This document shows, piece by piece, positions 7,824-14,470 of a stretch of 14,488 nt of DNA. The notes under the pieces are model-generated. The model was not told the origin of the DNA. It made no database searches and saw only the letters and a program-made list of their open reading frames with translations. Numbering within the stretch: position 1 is the stretch's first letter; each line of letters opens with the position of its first letter. The DNA is from Acetobacteraceae bacterium (GTDB taxonomy: Bacteria; Pseudomonadota; Alphaproteobacteria; Acetobacterales; Acetobacteraceae), in contig DNXO01000013.1 in assembly GCA_003506895.1 (NCBI GenBank), forward strand, positions 1-14,488, read 5' to 3'. The translations under genes were made by a program, and so were the position numbers.

Positions 7824-8202
7824 TGGCGAGGACTTTCTCGATCTTGTCCTTCAAGGTTTCGGCGTTGAAGGGTTTGACGATGTAGTTGGATACGCCGGCG
7901 GCCTTCGCGGCGATGACGTTCTCGGTCTTGCTTTCGGCGGTGATCATGATGAACGGCATCGCCTTCAGCCGGTTGTCCGCCCGCACCTCGTGCAAAAGTT
8001 GCAGACCGGTCATCGGCGCCATGTTCCAGTCGCTGATCACCAGGCCGAAATTGCCGCCCCGCAGCTTGGCAAGCGCTTCCGCGCCGTCCGACGCTTCCTC
8101 CACATTGTTGAATTCGATCTGCTTGAGCAGGTTGCGGATGATCCGCAGCATGGTTTTGTAATCGTCCACGATCAAAATATTCATGGACTTGTCGATCGCC
8201 AT
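7816..8202 (-). CDS. cheY: Chemotaxis response regulator CheY
   Basis: A single-domain receiver of 128 residues with no output domain. When phosphorylated it binds the flagellar switch protein FliM and changes rotation. The acidic pocket D13-D14, the phosphoacceptor D58, T88, the aromatic switch Y107 and K110 (followed by PF) all match the E. coli CheY set (D12/D13, D57, T87, Y106, K109), each offset by one. The frame is open to 8232, but the ATG at 8202 has AAGGAG (8211-8216) 8 nt upstream and gives the normal CheY length. It lies 26 bp after motE and overlaps cheZ. Placement between a motor gene and its own phosphatase, together with the intact pocket, argues for a motor-binding CheY rather than a signalling sink, though binding was not shown. 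Confidence 0.95.
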   Translation of the reverse strand: MAIDKSMNILIVDDYKTMLRIIRNLLKQIEFNNVEEASDGAEALAKLRGGNFGLVISDWNMAPMTGLQLLHEVRADNRLKAMPFIMITAESKTENVIAAKAAGVSNYIVKPFNAETLKDKIEKVLANA

Positions 8203-8228
8203 TTTAAACACTCCTTCGCATTGGAAAA

Positions 8229-8918
8229 TCACCCGCCTGCCTGGCTGTTTCGTCCGGTTCGCATCTGCGCGAGTTCCGCCGTGACGTCCCGAGCCTTGTC
8301 GGGATTCATGGCCGCCATCACGGCGGCGGCTTTTGCGTCCTTCATCCGGTCGATCACCTGAAGCAGGACCGGCATCTGAAGATCGTTGAAGATCGTCGCG
8401 GCATCCTTCGGCTTCATCGCCTCATACAGTTTCACCAGCCCCTGCCAGCCGGTTTCTTCTTTCTGTTTCTGTTCAGCATCAAGTCCTTCCAGCTTCTTCT
8501 GCAGCGTCCGCAGTTCGTTGACCCTGCTCGCCAACTTCTGTTCGGCGGCGGCCAGCAACGATTCCCGGGCTTTGACCGCGTCTGCCCTGGCATCGAGTTC
8601 CTTGCGGCGCTGCCTCAGATCCTGCAGCAGCGCCCGCTCGCTTTCACTGACCGGCGGTGGGCCTTCCGGCACGGCTGGCGCGGGCGGAGTCACCACCGCC
8701 GGCGGCGCGGGCGGAGGCATCGGCTTGGGGTGTTCCGGGGCATGTTCGGCGCTGCGTTCGGTGCTCGCGGCGTTGGCCGCGGCGACCATCGCACTGTCCG
8801 GTTTGCCGTTGTGGGTCACGGCGGCCAGCAGCAGGATGCCGCTTTTGAACAGCAGCAGCGCCGCCATCGCCGCGATCGTCGCCGGCAGCAGGCGCGGGGT
8901 AGGGATGTTGACGATCAT
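8229..8918 (-). CDS. motE: MotE family flagellar motor protein (MgtE N-domain-like)
   Basis: MotE-family proteins are motility factors best known from rhizobia, where MotE acts as a periplasmic chaperone for the stator-associated protein MotC. The 229-residue product has one N-terminal hydrophobic helix (about 13-34) serving as signal or anchor. A Pro/Ala-rich linker (about 60-90) and a charged coiled coil (about 92-155) follow. The C-terminal helical domain (about 157-217) contains the family-typical segments LVKLYEAMKPKDAATIFNDL and AAVMAAMNPDKARDVTAEL. The ATG at 8918 overlaps the stop of the preceding gene (ATGA). The gene precedes cheY by 26 bp. Membership of the family is well supported; the exact partner in this organism is unknown. 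Confidence 0.87.
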   Translation of the reverse strand: MIVNIPTPRLLPATIAAMAALLLFKSGILLLAAVTHNGKPDSAMVAAANAASTERSAEHAPEHPKPMPPPAPPAVVTPPAPAVPEGPPPVSESERALLQDLRQRRKELDARADAVKARESLLAAAEQKLASRVNELRTLQKKLEGLDAEQKQKEETGWQGLVKLYEAMKPKDAATIFNDLQMPVLLQVIDRMKDAKAAAVMAAMNPDKARDVTAELAQMRTGRNSQAGG

Positions 8919-9322
8919 CGCGCCATCCGCAACGCCTGCAGCAGATCGCGCTCGGCCTGATTGGTTCCCGTCGCTTCAGCGCGATCCGCTGCCAGCGGCC
9001 GAGCCGTCCGGACCAGCGCTTCCAGCCGGTCCGCCAGGCGGTCCCCGCGCTCTGTCAGGAACGCGAGATCGTCTTTCAGCGAAACGGACTTCGTCAGTTG
9101 CACCTCGATCTGGCGTCCGGTGCCGTCGGCCGCGGCCCGCAGCCGCTGGATGCCGGTTTCCGCCTGGTTCGTGCTTGTATTGAACCCCGCCACCAGCGCC
9201 TCCAGCGAGGCTCGGTCGCGCTTCAAGACGCCCAGCGCCCGCTCCAGCCGGATCGCCTGAAACAGCGTCGCGGCCAGCAGCACCATCAGAACGATTTCAA
9301 GGGTCCATTCCATGCCCGGCAT
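8915..9322 (-). CDS. DUF6468-type small membrane protein of flagellar operons
   Basis: This small protein of unknown function matches the type often found between fliM and motE in alphaproteobacteria and annotated as DUF6468. From the ATG at 9322 it has 135 residues: one N-terminal transmembrane helix (about 6-22, LEIVLMVLLAATLFQAIRLE) followed by a charged, helical region that probably forms a coiled coil (RALGVLKRDRASLEALVAGF, then LTKSVSLKDDLAFLTERGDR). Starts at TTG 9334 or ATG 9313 are also in frame, and none has a clear ribosome binding site. Its stop overlaps the motE start (ATGA). A CtrA-like box occupies the gap between it and fliM. The family assignment is from memory of the pattern and gene order. 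Confidence 0.72.
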   Translation of the reverse strand: MPGMEWTLEIVLMVLLAATLFQAIRLERALGVLKRDRASLEALVAGFNTSTNQAETGIQRLRAAADGTGRQIEVQLTKSVSLKDDLAFLTERGDRLADRLEALVRTARPLAADRAEATGTNQAERDLLQALRMAR

Positions 9323-9337
9323 CGTGACGGCCAAATC

Positions 9338-9352
9338 TTAATAAAAGGTTGA
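9338..9352 (-). promoter_or_regulatory. CtrA-like binding box between fliM and the DUF6468 gene
   Basis: On the minus strand this reads TCAA-CCTTTTA-TTAA, one base from the CtrA full-site consensus TTAA-N7-TTAA. It lies in the roughly 25-bp gap after the fliM stop and just upstream of the next gene. It matches the box upstream of fliL at 14 of 15 positions, including the same TCAA deviation. It could drive a second promoter for DUF6468-motE-cheY-cheZ and the exported protein. No binding data. Confidence 0.5.
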
Positions 9353-9359
9353 GATCACA

Positions 9360-10424
9360 CTAAAAACGTTCGCTCTGCTGCGGTCGAACCAACTCGCGTT
9401 CGATCTTGACCGCGACGTTGTTGTTCTTCTGCCCCATCCGGCCCTCGAACAGCGCGACGGGGCCGCAGCGCACCGAAACCGTCCCGCCGGGCGCCGTGTT
9501 CAACACAAGCTGCTGGCCGGGCTTGAGGTTGATCACGTCCGACAACCGCATGGTCTGTTCGTCCAGCACCACCGACAGCTCGACATCCGTGCCCCAAAGC
9601 TGTTCGGCCAGATGGGTTTCCCAGATCGAATCCCGGCCGAATTTCTCACCCATGAATTGTTGCAGCAGAAGTTCGCGCACCGGTTCCAGTGTGGCGTATG
9701 GCAGCAGCAACTCCACCCGCCCGCCGCGATCCTCCATGTCGATGCGCAGGCGCGCCAGGATCGCGGCGTTCGACAGCCGGCTGATGGTGGCGAAGCGCGG
9801 GTTAACCTCCAGCCGCTCGAACCGGAACGTGACCGGGCACAGCGGATCGAAGCTGGTGGACAAATCGTCCAGCACGACCTGAATCAGCCGCTCCACCAGC
9901 GTGCGTTCGATCGTGGTGTACGGCCGGCCCTCGATCCGCATCGCCGCCGTTCCGCGCCGCCCGCCCAGCAGGACATCGACGATCGAGTAGATCATCGCGG
10001 AATCGATCACCATCAGACCCTGGTTGTCCCACTCCTCCGCCTTGAACACCGCCAGCATGGCGGGCAACGGGATGGAGTTCAGATAGTCGCCGAACCGCAA
10101 CGACAAGATATTGTCGATGCCGACTTCGACGTTGTCCGAGGTGAAGTTCCGCAGGCTGGTCGACATGATGCGGACCAGGCGGTCGAACACGATCTCCAGC
10201 ATCGGCAGCCGTTCGTAAGATACCAGGCCGGAGCTGATGATCTTCTGCATGCCGGTGCGGGCTTCGCCGTCGGCCGGGCCATTGTCGAAGCCCAGCAGGC
10301 TGTCGATTTCCGACTGGTTCAGCTCACGCGCCGACTGTGAGTTGTCCACCGGGTTGTCGGCCTCGGTGGCCGCACCCCAGGCGGCGGCGAGGTCTTCGTC
10401 GGATTGTTCGGGTGTGTCGCTCAT
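9360..10424 (-). CDS. fliM: Flagellar motor switch protein FliM
   Basis: FliM forms the middle of the cytoplasmic C-ring, binds CheY-P and passes the signal to FliG. The 354-residue product has a CheY-docking-type peptide LNQSEIDSLLGF (35-46), a CheC-like middle domain (about 60-250, with the DVLLGGRRG turn at 150-158) and a C-terminal FliN-like domain (about 275-345, DVINLKPGQQLVL). The docking peptide sits about 35 residues in, whereas in E. coli it is at the very N-terminus. Here it is preceded by an acidic DEDLAAAWGAATEAD segment. The frame stays open upstream to 10808, but the ATG at 10424 overlaps the fliL stop (ATGA) and gives normal FliM length, so the extension is a shadow of fliL. 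Confidence 0.96.
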   Translation of the reverse strand: MSDTPEQSDEDLAAAWGAATEADNPVDNSQSARELNQSEIDSLLGFDNGPADGEARTGMQKIISSGLVSYERLPMLEIVFDRLVRIMSTSLRNFTSDNVEVGIDNILSLRFGDYLNSIPLPAMLAVFKAEEWDNQGLMVIDSAMIYSIVDVLLGGRRGTAAMRIEGRPYTTIERTLVERLIQVVLDDLSTSFDPLCPVTFRFERLEVNPRFATISRLSNAAILARLRIDMEDRGGRVELLLPYATLEPVRELLLQQFMGEKFGRDSIWETHLAEQLWGTDVELSVVLDEQTMRLSDVINLKPGQQLVLNTAPGGTVSVRCGPVALFEGRMGQKNNNVAVKIERELVRPQQSERF

Positions 10425-10930
10425 TGGACCAGCATTTGGGTGAACAGTACGTCGCTGATTTTCGCCGGCGCCACCGCTGCATTGGCGCGCGCCAGCAGTT
10501 CCTCGCGCAGCCGGTAGGTGCCGGCGGAGCCGCGCAGTTCCTCCGGCCGCATTTCGCGCATGTAGGTTTGCATCATGTCCTGCAGGCGGGGCAGGGCGGC
10601 CTTTACCTTTTCTACATCGTCGGGCTTGGGGACTTCGACGCGGGCGGCGAGTTTCACATAGCTGGGCTTGCGGTTCGCGCTGTTCAGGTTGGCAACCATC
10701 TCCGGCACATCCACATAGCTCGGAGGCACCGGCTTGGCCGGTTCGGCGGCGGCCTGGTCGTCCTTTTTCTCCATGCCCAACAAATGCGGCAGGATGCCGG
10801 TGAACCACAGCCCGGCACCCGCCAGCAGCAGCACGACCGGGACCGCGATCAGGATAAGCTTCTTCTTGCCGCCCTTCTTGGCGGCCGACGCGTCGGCTTC
10901 GTCGGTCTTGGCGGGGGGCGGCGAACTCAT
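10421..10930 (-). CDS. fliL: Flagellar basal body-associated protein FliL
   Basis: FliL surrounds the MotAB stator at the inner membrane and supports torque and stator engagement. The 169-residue product has a short Lys-rich cytoplasmic end (KKGGKKK at 18-24), one transmembrane helix (about 25-46), and a periplasmic stomatin-like domain (about 71-169). That domain contains the family-typical YVDVPEMVANLNS and PSYVKLAARVEV strands and ends in ISDVLFTQMLVQ. It is the first gene of the minus-strand motor operon, and fliM follows with an ATGA overlap. The ribosome binding site before the ATG at 10930 is weak. A CtrA-like box lies 24 bp upstream of the start codon. Confidence 0.94.
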   Translation of the reverse strand: MSSPPPAKTDEADASAAKKGGKKKLILIAVPVVLLLAGAGLWFTGILPHLLGMEKKDDQAAAEPAKPVPPSYVDVPEMVANLNSANRKPSYVKLAARVEVPKPDDVEKVKAALPRLQDMMQTYMREMRPEELRGSAGTYRLREELLARANAAVAPAKISDVLFTQMLVQ

Positions 10931-10954
10931 GCCGCGCAGAGTGGCAGGAAAGAG

Positions 10955-10969
10955 TTAATGAAAGGTTGA
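10955..10969 (-). promoter_or_regulatory. CtrA-like binding box upstream of fliL
   Basis: On the minus strand this reads TCAA-CCTTTCA-TTAA followed by C. This matches the CtrA consensus TTAA-N7-TTAAC except for one base, with correct 7-nt spacing. It ends 24 bp before the fliL ATG, where a CtrA-activated promoter would place it near the -35 region. In Caulobacter crescentus fliLM is a known CtrA target, which supports the reading. A 7-T run (10986-10992) lies farther upstream. No clear -35/-10 pair could be assigned. Confidence 0.58.
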
Positions 10970-11035
10970 CGACAACACACAGGGATTTTTTTGCCCACCT
11001 GCCAACTTTGCCGGACCAGCAACGACCGCCGGCCC

Positions 11036-11068
11036 CGTCATGGCGGGCAAAGGCCCAGCATCCACGCC
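11036..11068 (+). repeat. REP-like dispersed repeat, copy 1 (degenerate hairpin)
   Basis: This 33-bp stretch is identical at 29 positions to 14438-14470. It starts CGTCATGGCGGGC and ends CATCCACGCC. The arms 11041-11048 and 11053-11060 pair around an AAAG loop with two mismatches. It lies 22 bp upstream of the -24 element of the flgF promoter, where activator-binding sites might be expected. Confidence 0.6.
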
Positions 11069-11090
11069 CTTAATCCGGCAAGGCGCCTCC

Positions 11091-11106
11091 TGGCACGGCC
11101 CTTGCT
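11091..11106 (+). promoter_or_regulatory. Sigma-54 (RpoN) -24/-12 promoter of flgFGAH
   Basis: The sequence TGGCACG-GCCC-TTGCT matches the sigma-54 consensus TGGCACG-N4-TTGC at every specified position. The invariant GG (11092-11093) and GC (11104-11105) are separated by exactly 10 nt. Transcription would start near 11117, giving a leader of about 23 nt that contains GGAG (11129-11132), 7 nt before the flgF ATG. Sigma-54 control with an FlbD/FleQ-type activator is established for rod and hook genes in several proteobacteria. The activator site was not located. Confidence 0.88.
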
Positions 11107-11139
11107 GACATCCCCGGCGGACTCCCCTGGAGACGCCAT

Positions 11140-11886
11140 ATGGACATCACGACTTCTCTCGCCGCATCCCGTCTGATCGCCCAGCAGCGGGCGATGGACA
11201 TCACGGCGAACAACATCGCCAACGCCAACACTCCGGGCTACCGAACCGAGCGGGTGCAGTTCAGCGACTACATCGATCGTCAGGCACGGACGGCTTCGGT
11301 GCCAGGGGTCAAGGGCATCAGCTACACGCAGGACAGGGCGACGTACCGGGAGTCGCAGCCGGGTTCGGTCACCCACACCGGTAACCCGTTCGATCTCGCG
11401 CTCAGCGGCGATGGTTACTTTACCGTTGCCACCAAGAACGGACCCCGCCTGACCCGGGACGGGCGGTTCGGGCCGATGCCGGATGGCACGCTGGCCGACA
11501 GCAGCGGCAACGCGGTTCTGGACGTCAACGGCAAGCCGATCCAGATCCCGCCGACCGATACGCAGGTGACGATCTCCGGCGACGGATCGGTATCCACGGA
11601 AAACGGCCAGATCGGCAAGATCGGCGTGGTTGAGCCAGCCGACCCGATGAAGCTGCGGGCCGAGGGCGCAACCAACTTCATATCGGACGCAACCACCGCG
11701 CCAGTTGGTTCGCCGGGTATCGTTCAGGGCGCGATCGAGGAGTCCAACGTCCAGCCGGTCCTGGAAGTCACGCGGATGATGGACAACGAACGCCAGTTCC
11801 AGTTCGTCACCCAGCTTGTCCAGGCCGAGGGCGACCGCCAGCAAAGCACCATCGACAAACTGCTGCCGGCGGGATCGGGCGGATAA
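11140..11886 (+). CDS. flgF: Flagellar proximal rod protein FlgF
   Basis: FlgF is one of the proximal rod subunits of the flagellar axial structure, exported by the flagellar type III system and so lacking a signal peptide. The 248-residue product has the N-terminal rod-protein helix and signature (SRLIAQQRAMDITANNIANA, then NTPGYR, residues about 10-35). A central beta region has LALSGDGYFTV and TRDGRFG, and a C-terminal helix (QGAIEESNVQPVLEVTRMMD onward) completes the pattern. Length agrees with the E. coli protein (about 251). The ATG has GGAG 7 nt upstream and is the first gene after a sigma-54 promoter. flgG follows after 19 bp. Confidence 0.95.
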   Translation: MDITTSLAASRLIAQQRAMDITANNIANANTPGYRTERVQFSDYIDRQARTASVPGVKGISYTQDRATYRESQPGSVTHTGNPFDLALSGDGYFTVATKNGPRLTRDGRFGPMPDGTLADSSGNAVLDVNGKPIQIPPTDTQVTISGDGSVSTENGQIGKIGVVEPADPMKLRAEGATNFISDATTAPVGSPGIVQGAIEESNVQPVLEVTRMMDNERQFQFVTQLVQAEGDRQQSTIDKLLPAGSGG

Positions 11887-11905
11887 CAATCCAGGAGACC
11901 AGTTC

Positions 11906-12691
11906 ATGCGTTCGCTCGATATCGCCGGCAGCGGGATGCTGGCCCAGCAGACCAACGTCGAAGTCATTTCCAACAACATGGCGAACATGACCACGACCGG
12001 CTTCAAGCGAAGGCGGGCGGAGTTCCAGGATCTGATGTATCAGAACCTGCGCCGGGTCGGTTCCAACAGTTCCGACAGCGGCACGGTGGTGCCATCGGGC
12101 GCGCAGGTCGGCTTGGGCGTGAAGACCGCCGCGATCTATCGGATCAACGAGCAAGGTAACCTGCAGCAGACGTCGAACACCCTGGACCTGGCGATTCAGG
12201 GCAATGGCTATTTCCAGGTCACCACGCCGACCGGCGGCACCGCCTATACCCGTGACGGGACGTTCGCGCTGGCGCCGGATGGCACGATCGTTACGGCGGA
12301 CGGCTATACCGTGCAGCCTGGACTGCAAATTCCCGCCGGGGCGGCGGGGGTGACCATCAACACCTCCGGTCAGGTGCAGGTGACCCTGACAGGCCAGACG
12401 GCGCCGCAGACGGTGGGTCAGCTTCAGCTCGCGGTATTCCCCAACGAAGCAGGCCTCGACGCCCAGGGCGGCAACCTGTTCGTTCAGACCGCGGCGTCCG
12501 GCGCGCCGGTCACCGGCAATCCGGGTGCCATCGGGTTCGGATCGGTGGAGCAGGGGTTCATCGAAACCTCCAATGTCAACGTGGTGACCGAGATCACCAA
12601 CCTGATCACCGCCCAGCGCGCTTATGAAATGAACAGCAAGGTCATCACCTCCAGCGACGAGATGATGTCCACGCTGACCAACCTGCGGTAA
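11906..12691 (+). CDS. flgG: Flagellar distal rod protein FlgG
   Basis: FlgG forms the distal rod that crosses the P and L rings. The 261-residue product follows the well-known Salmonella FlgG pattern along its length. This includes MRSLDIAGSGMLAQQTNVEV, MTTTGFKRRRAEFQDLMYQN, the FlgG-specific segment VGSNSSDSG with PSGAQVGLGV (about 51-75), DLAIQGNGYFQV, AYTRDGTFAL, and the C-terminal helix ETSNVNVVTEITNLITAQRA. The FlgG-specific insertion is what separates it from hook protein and from FlgF. The ATG at 11906 has AGGAG (11893-11897) 8 nt upstream. An in-frame extension to 11816 lies inside flgF and is rejected. flgA starts 4 bp after the stop. Confidence 0.97.
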   Translation: MRSLDIAGSGMLAQQTNVEVISNNMANMTTTGFKRRRAEFQDLMYQNLRRVGSNSSDSGTVVPSGAQVGLGVKTAAIYRINEQGNLQQTSNTLDLAIQGNGYFQVTTPTGGTAYTRDGTFALAPDGTIVTADGYTVQPGLQIPAGAAGVTINTSGQVQVTLTGQTAPQTVGQLQLAVFPNEAGLDAQGGNLFVQTAASGAPVTGNPGAIGFGSVEQGFIETSNVNVVTEITNLITAQRAYEMNSKVITSSDEMMSTLTNLR

Positions 12692-12695
12692 CGCC

Positions 12696-13661
12696 ATGCG
12701 TCGTCTGCTCGTGCTGCTGATCGTGCTGGCCTGCGCCAACGCCCAGGCCGCTTCGTTGCGCTCCATGACCACATTGCACGGCCCCAACGTCTATGTGCGC
12801 GACCTGTTCGACGATGCCGGGCCGAACGCCGACCGCATGCTGGGGCCGGGACCCGAACCGGGCGGACGGATCATCGTCGAGTCCGCGCAACTCAGCGCCA
12901 TTGCCAGGCAATACGATGTCGGGTGGCGATCGGTATCGCGCGCCGACCGGGCGGTGCTGGAATGGCCGGGGCGCCCGATGAAGAAGGAGGACGCCATCGA
13001 GGCCGTGCGCCTGGCCATCACCGCCGCCGGTGCCGCGGATGACATCGATATCGATATGCCCGGCTTCACGCCCCCGGTCGTTCCGGTGGAGGCGGCGGCG
13101 GTTCCGACCGTGTCGCGGCTTGACTACGACCGCGCCACCGGCCGGTTCAACGCCGCGCTGACCGTCACGGGGGAGGGGATGAATCCGATCGACACGCGCG
13201 TCAGCGGCCAGGTCGTGGAAATGCTGGATGCCCCGGTCGCGCTGACCCGGTTGCTGCCGGAAACCGTGTTGCGCGCCGAGGATGTGCGGATCGCCCGTGT
13301 CCGCACGGCGCTGCTGCGTAACGATGTCGCCCGCTCGCTGGATCAGGTCGTCGGGATGGAACTGCGCCGGCCGCTCGCCGCCGGCCAGCCGCTGAGTCTC
13401 ACGGACCTGATCCGGCCGCCCTTGGTGCAGCGGGGTGCCACGGTGCGGATCGAGTTGTCCGCCGGCGGCCTGTCGGTGACTGGCCAGGCGGTGGCGCTGG
13501 ACGCTGGTGCCCAGGGCGAGAAAGTCCGTGTGCAGAACCTGACCTCCAGGGCATTCCTGTTCGCCGAGGTAACCGGACCCGGGCAGGTGCGGGTCATGCC
13601 CAATGCCGGCGCCGCACTGCCGACGGTGCCGGCCCGATACGACAGCCGGCTTAACCAATGA
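12696..13661 (+). CDS. flgA: Flagellar P-ring assembly chaperone FlgA
   Basis: FlgA is a periplasmic chaperone that guides FlgI into the P-ring around the rod. The 321-residue product begins with a Sec signal peptide (MRRLLVLLIVLACANAQA, cleavage after about residue 18). A long N-terminal part follows (about 20-175), then an SAF-type domain (about 178-240, PVALTRLLPETVLRAEDV and GMELRRPLAAGQPL) and the terminal beta domain (about 241-305, VQRGATVRIELSAGGLSVTG and GEKVRVQN). It is longer than E. coli FlgA (219), mainly at the N-terminal side, as in other alphaproteobacteria to my knowledge. It is 4 bp after flgG and overlaps flgH by 4 bp, so it is co-translated. Confidence 0.93.
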   Translation: MRRLLVLLIVLACANAQAASLRSMTTLHGPNVYVRDLFDDAGPNADRMLGPGPEPGGRIIVESAQLSAIARQYDVGWRSVSRADRAVLEWPGRPMKKEDAIEAVRLAITAAGAADDIDIDMPGFTPPVVPVEAAAVPTVSRLDYDRATGRFNAALTVTGEGMNPIDTRVSGQVVEMLDAPVALTRLLPETVLRAEDVRIARVRTALLRNDVARSLDQVVGMELRRPLAAGQPLSLTDLIRPPLVQRGATVRIELSAGGLSVTGQAVALDAGAQGEKVRVQNLTSRAFLFAEVTGPGQVRVMPNAGAALPTVPARYDSRLNQ

Positions 13662-14377
13662 AACCCTGGATTCTGTTGTTGCTGGTGTGTCTTGGCGGTT
13701 GCGGGGCGCTGGAGCGCTTGTCCGAAGTTGGACGCGATCCGCCGATGACCCCGACCGCGGACCCCACCAAGGACCCGAAATGGCGACCGGTGTCGATGCC
13801 GATGCCCGCCGCGCAGCCCTCGCCGAACGAGGCGAATGCGCTGTGGCGTTCTGGCTCGCGCGCCTTTTTCAAGGATCAGCGGGCCGCCCAGGTCGGGGAT
13901 ATCGTGACCGTGCTGGTCAACATGAACGATGCCGCCAACCTGAAAAACGTCACCAGTGCCACGCGCGCCAGCACGGAGTCCGGCGGCATCCCGAACTTCT
14001 TCGGCCTGGAGGCGATAGTGCCGAAAGCCGTGAACCCAGCCAGCCTGGTCTCGGCGAGCAGCACCAATACCAACATCGGCACCGGACAAATCCAGCGCAA
14101 CGAGGCCGTGACCCTCCGCCTGGCCGGTATCGTCACCCAGGTGCTGCCGAACGGAAATCTGGTCGTGGCGGCGTCGCAGGAGTTCATGGTCAACGCCGAA
14201 CTCCGTGAACTGCGGGTTACCGGCGTCATCCGCCCGCAGGATATCGCGTCAGACAACACCGTCCTCCACGACCGAATGGCCGAAGCGCGCATCGCCTATG
14301 GCGGCAAGGGACAACTGACGGATCTGCAAAGGGAGCGCTGGGGCCAGCAGATGATGGACATCCTGATGCCATTCTAG
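13658..14377 (+). CDS. flgH: Flagellar L-ring lipoprotein FlgH
   Basis: FlgH forms the outer-membrane L-ring through which the rod turns. The 239-residue product has a lipoprotein signal peptide with lipobox L-G-G-C, making C15 the lipidated residue. The characteristic ALWRSGSRAFFKDQRAAQVG (61-80) and GDIVTVLVNMNDAANLKNVT segment follow. The C-terminal half carries LRLAGIVTQVLPNGNLVVAA and TGVIRPQDIASDNTVLHDRM, ending in QQMMDILMPF. All are hallmarks of the family. The ATG overlaps the flgA stop (ATGA). The P-ring gene flgI, often next to flgA or flgH, does not follow within the 111 bp that remain. Confidence 0.96.
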   Translation: MKPWILLLLVCLGGCGALERLSEVGRDPPMTPTADPTKDPKWRPVSMPMPAAQPSPNEANALWRSGSRAFFKDQRAAQVGDIVTVLVNMNDAANLKNVTSATRASTESGGIPNFFGLEAIVPKAVNPASLVSASSTNTNIGTGQIQRNEAVTLRLAGIVTQVLPNGNLVVAASQEFMVNAELRELRVTGVIRPQDIASDNTVLHDRMAEARIAYGGKGQLTDLQRERWGQQMMDILMPF

Positions 14378-14437
14378 GCTCGGAATCCTATTAATACCAA
14401 TCCGCCGAAGACTGACACACCGGCACCGCCCCCTCAC

Positions 14438-14470
14438 CGTCGTGGCGGGCGAAGGCCCGCCATCCACGCC
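14438..14470 (+). repeat. REP-like dispersed repeat, copy 2 (perfect 8-bp hairpin)
   Basis: The arms TGGCGGGC (14443-14450) and GCCCGCCA (14455-14462) are perfect inverted repeats around a GAAG loop. Flanking sequence CGTC and TCCACGCC matches copy 1 at 11036-11068 (29 of 33 positions). It lies about 60 bp after the flgH stop. It has no T-run, so it looks more like a REP element than an intrinsic terminator, though it may slow mRNA decay from the 3' end. Confidence 0.68.

Noticed and set aside
8203..8216. TTAA near the cheY ribosome binding site considered as a CtrA site
   Set aside because: The other half-site matches only two of four bases, and the stretch is explained by the ribosome binding site.
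10425..10808. Long in-frame upstream extension of fliM
   Set aside because: It lies entirely inside fliL in another frame, has no FliM-like content, and the ATG at 10424 overlaps the fliL stop as ATGA.
11816..11905. Upstream extension of flgG
   Set aside because: It lies inside and just past the end of flgF; the ATG at 11906 has a good AGGAG site and the FlgG family N-terminus.
11038..12787. Two minus-strand frames of 322 and 326 codons opposite flgF and flgG
   Set aside because: Antisense shadows of FlgF and FlgG, which match their families throughout.
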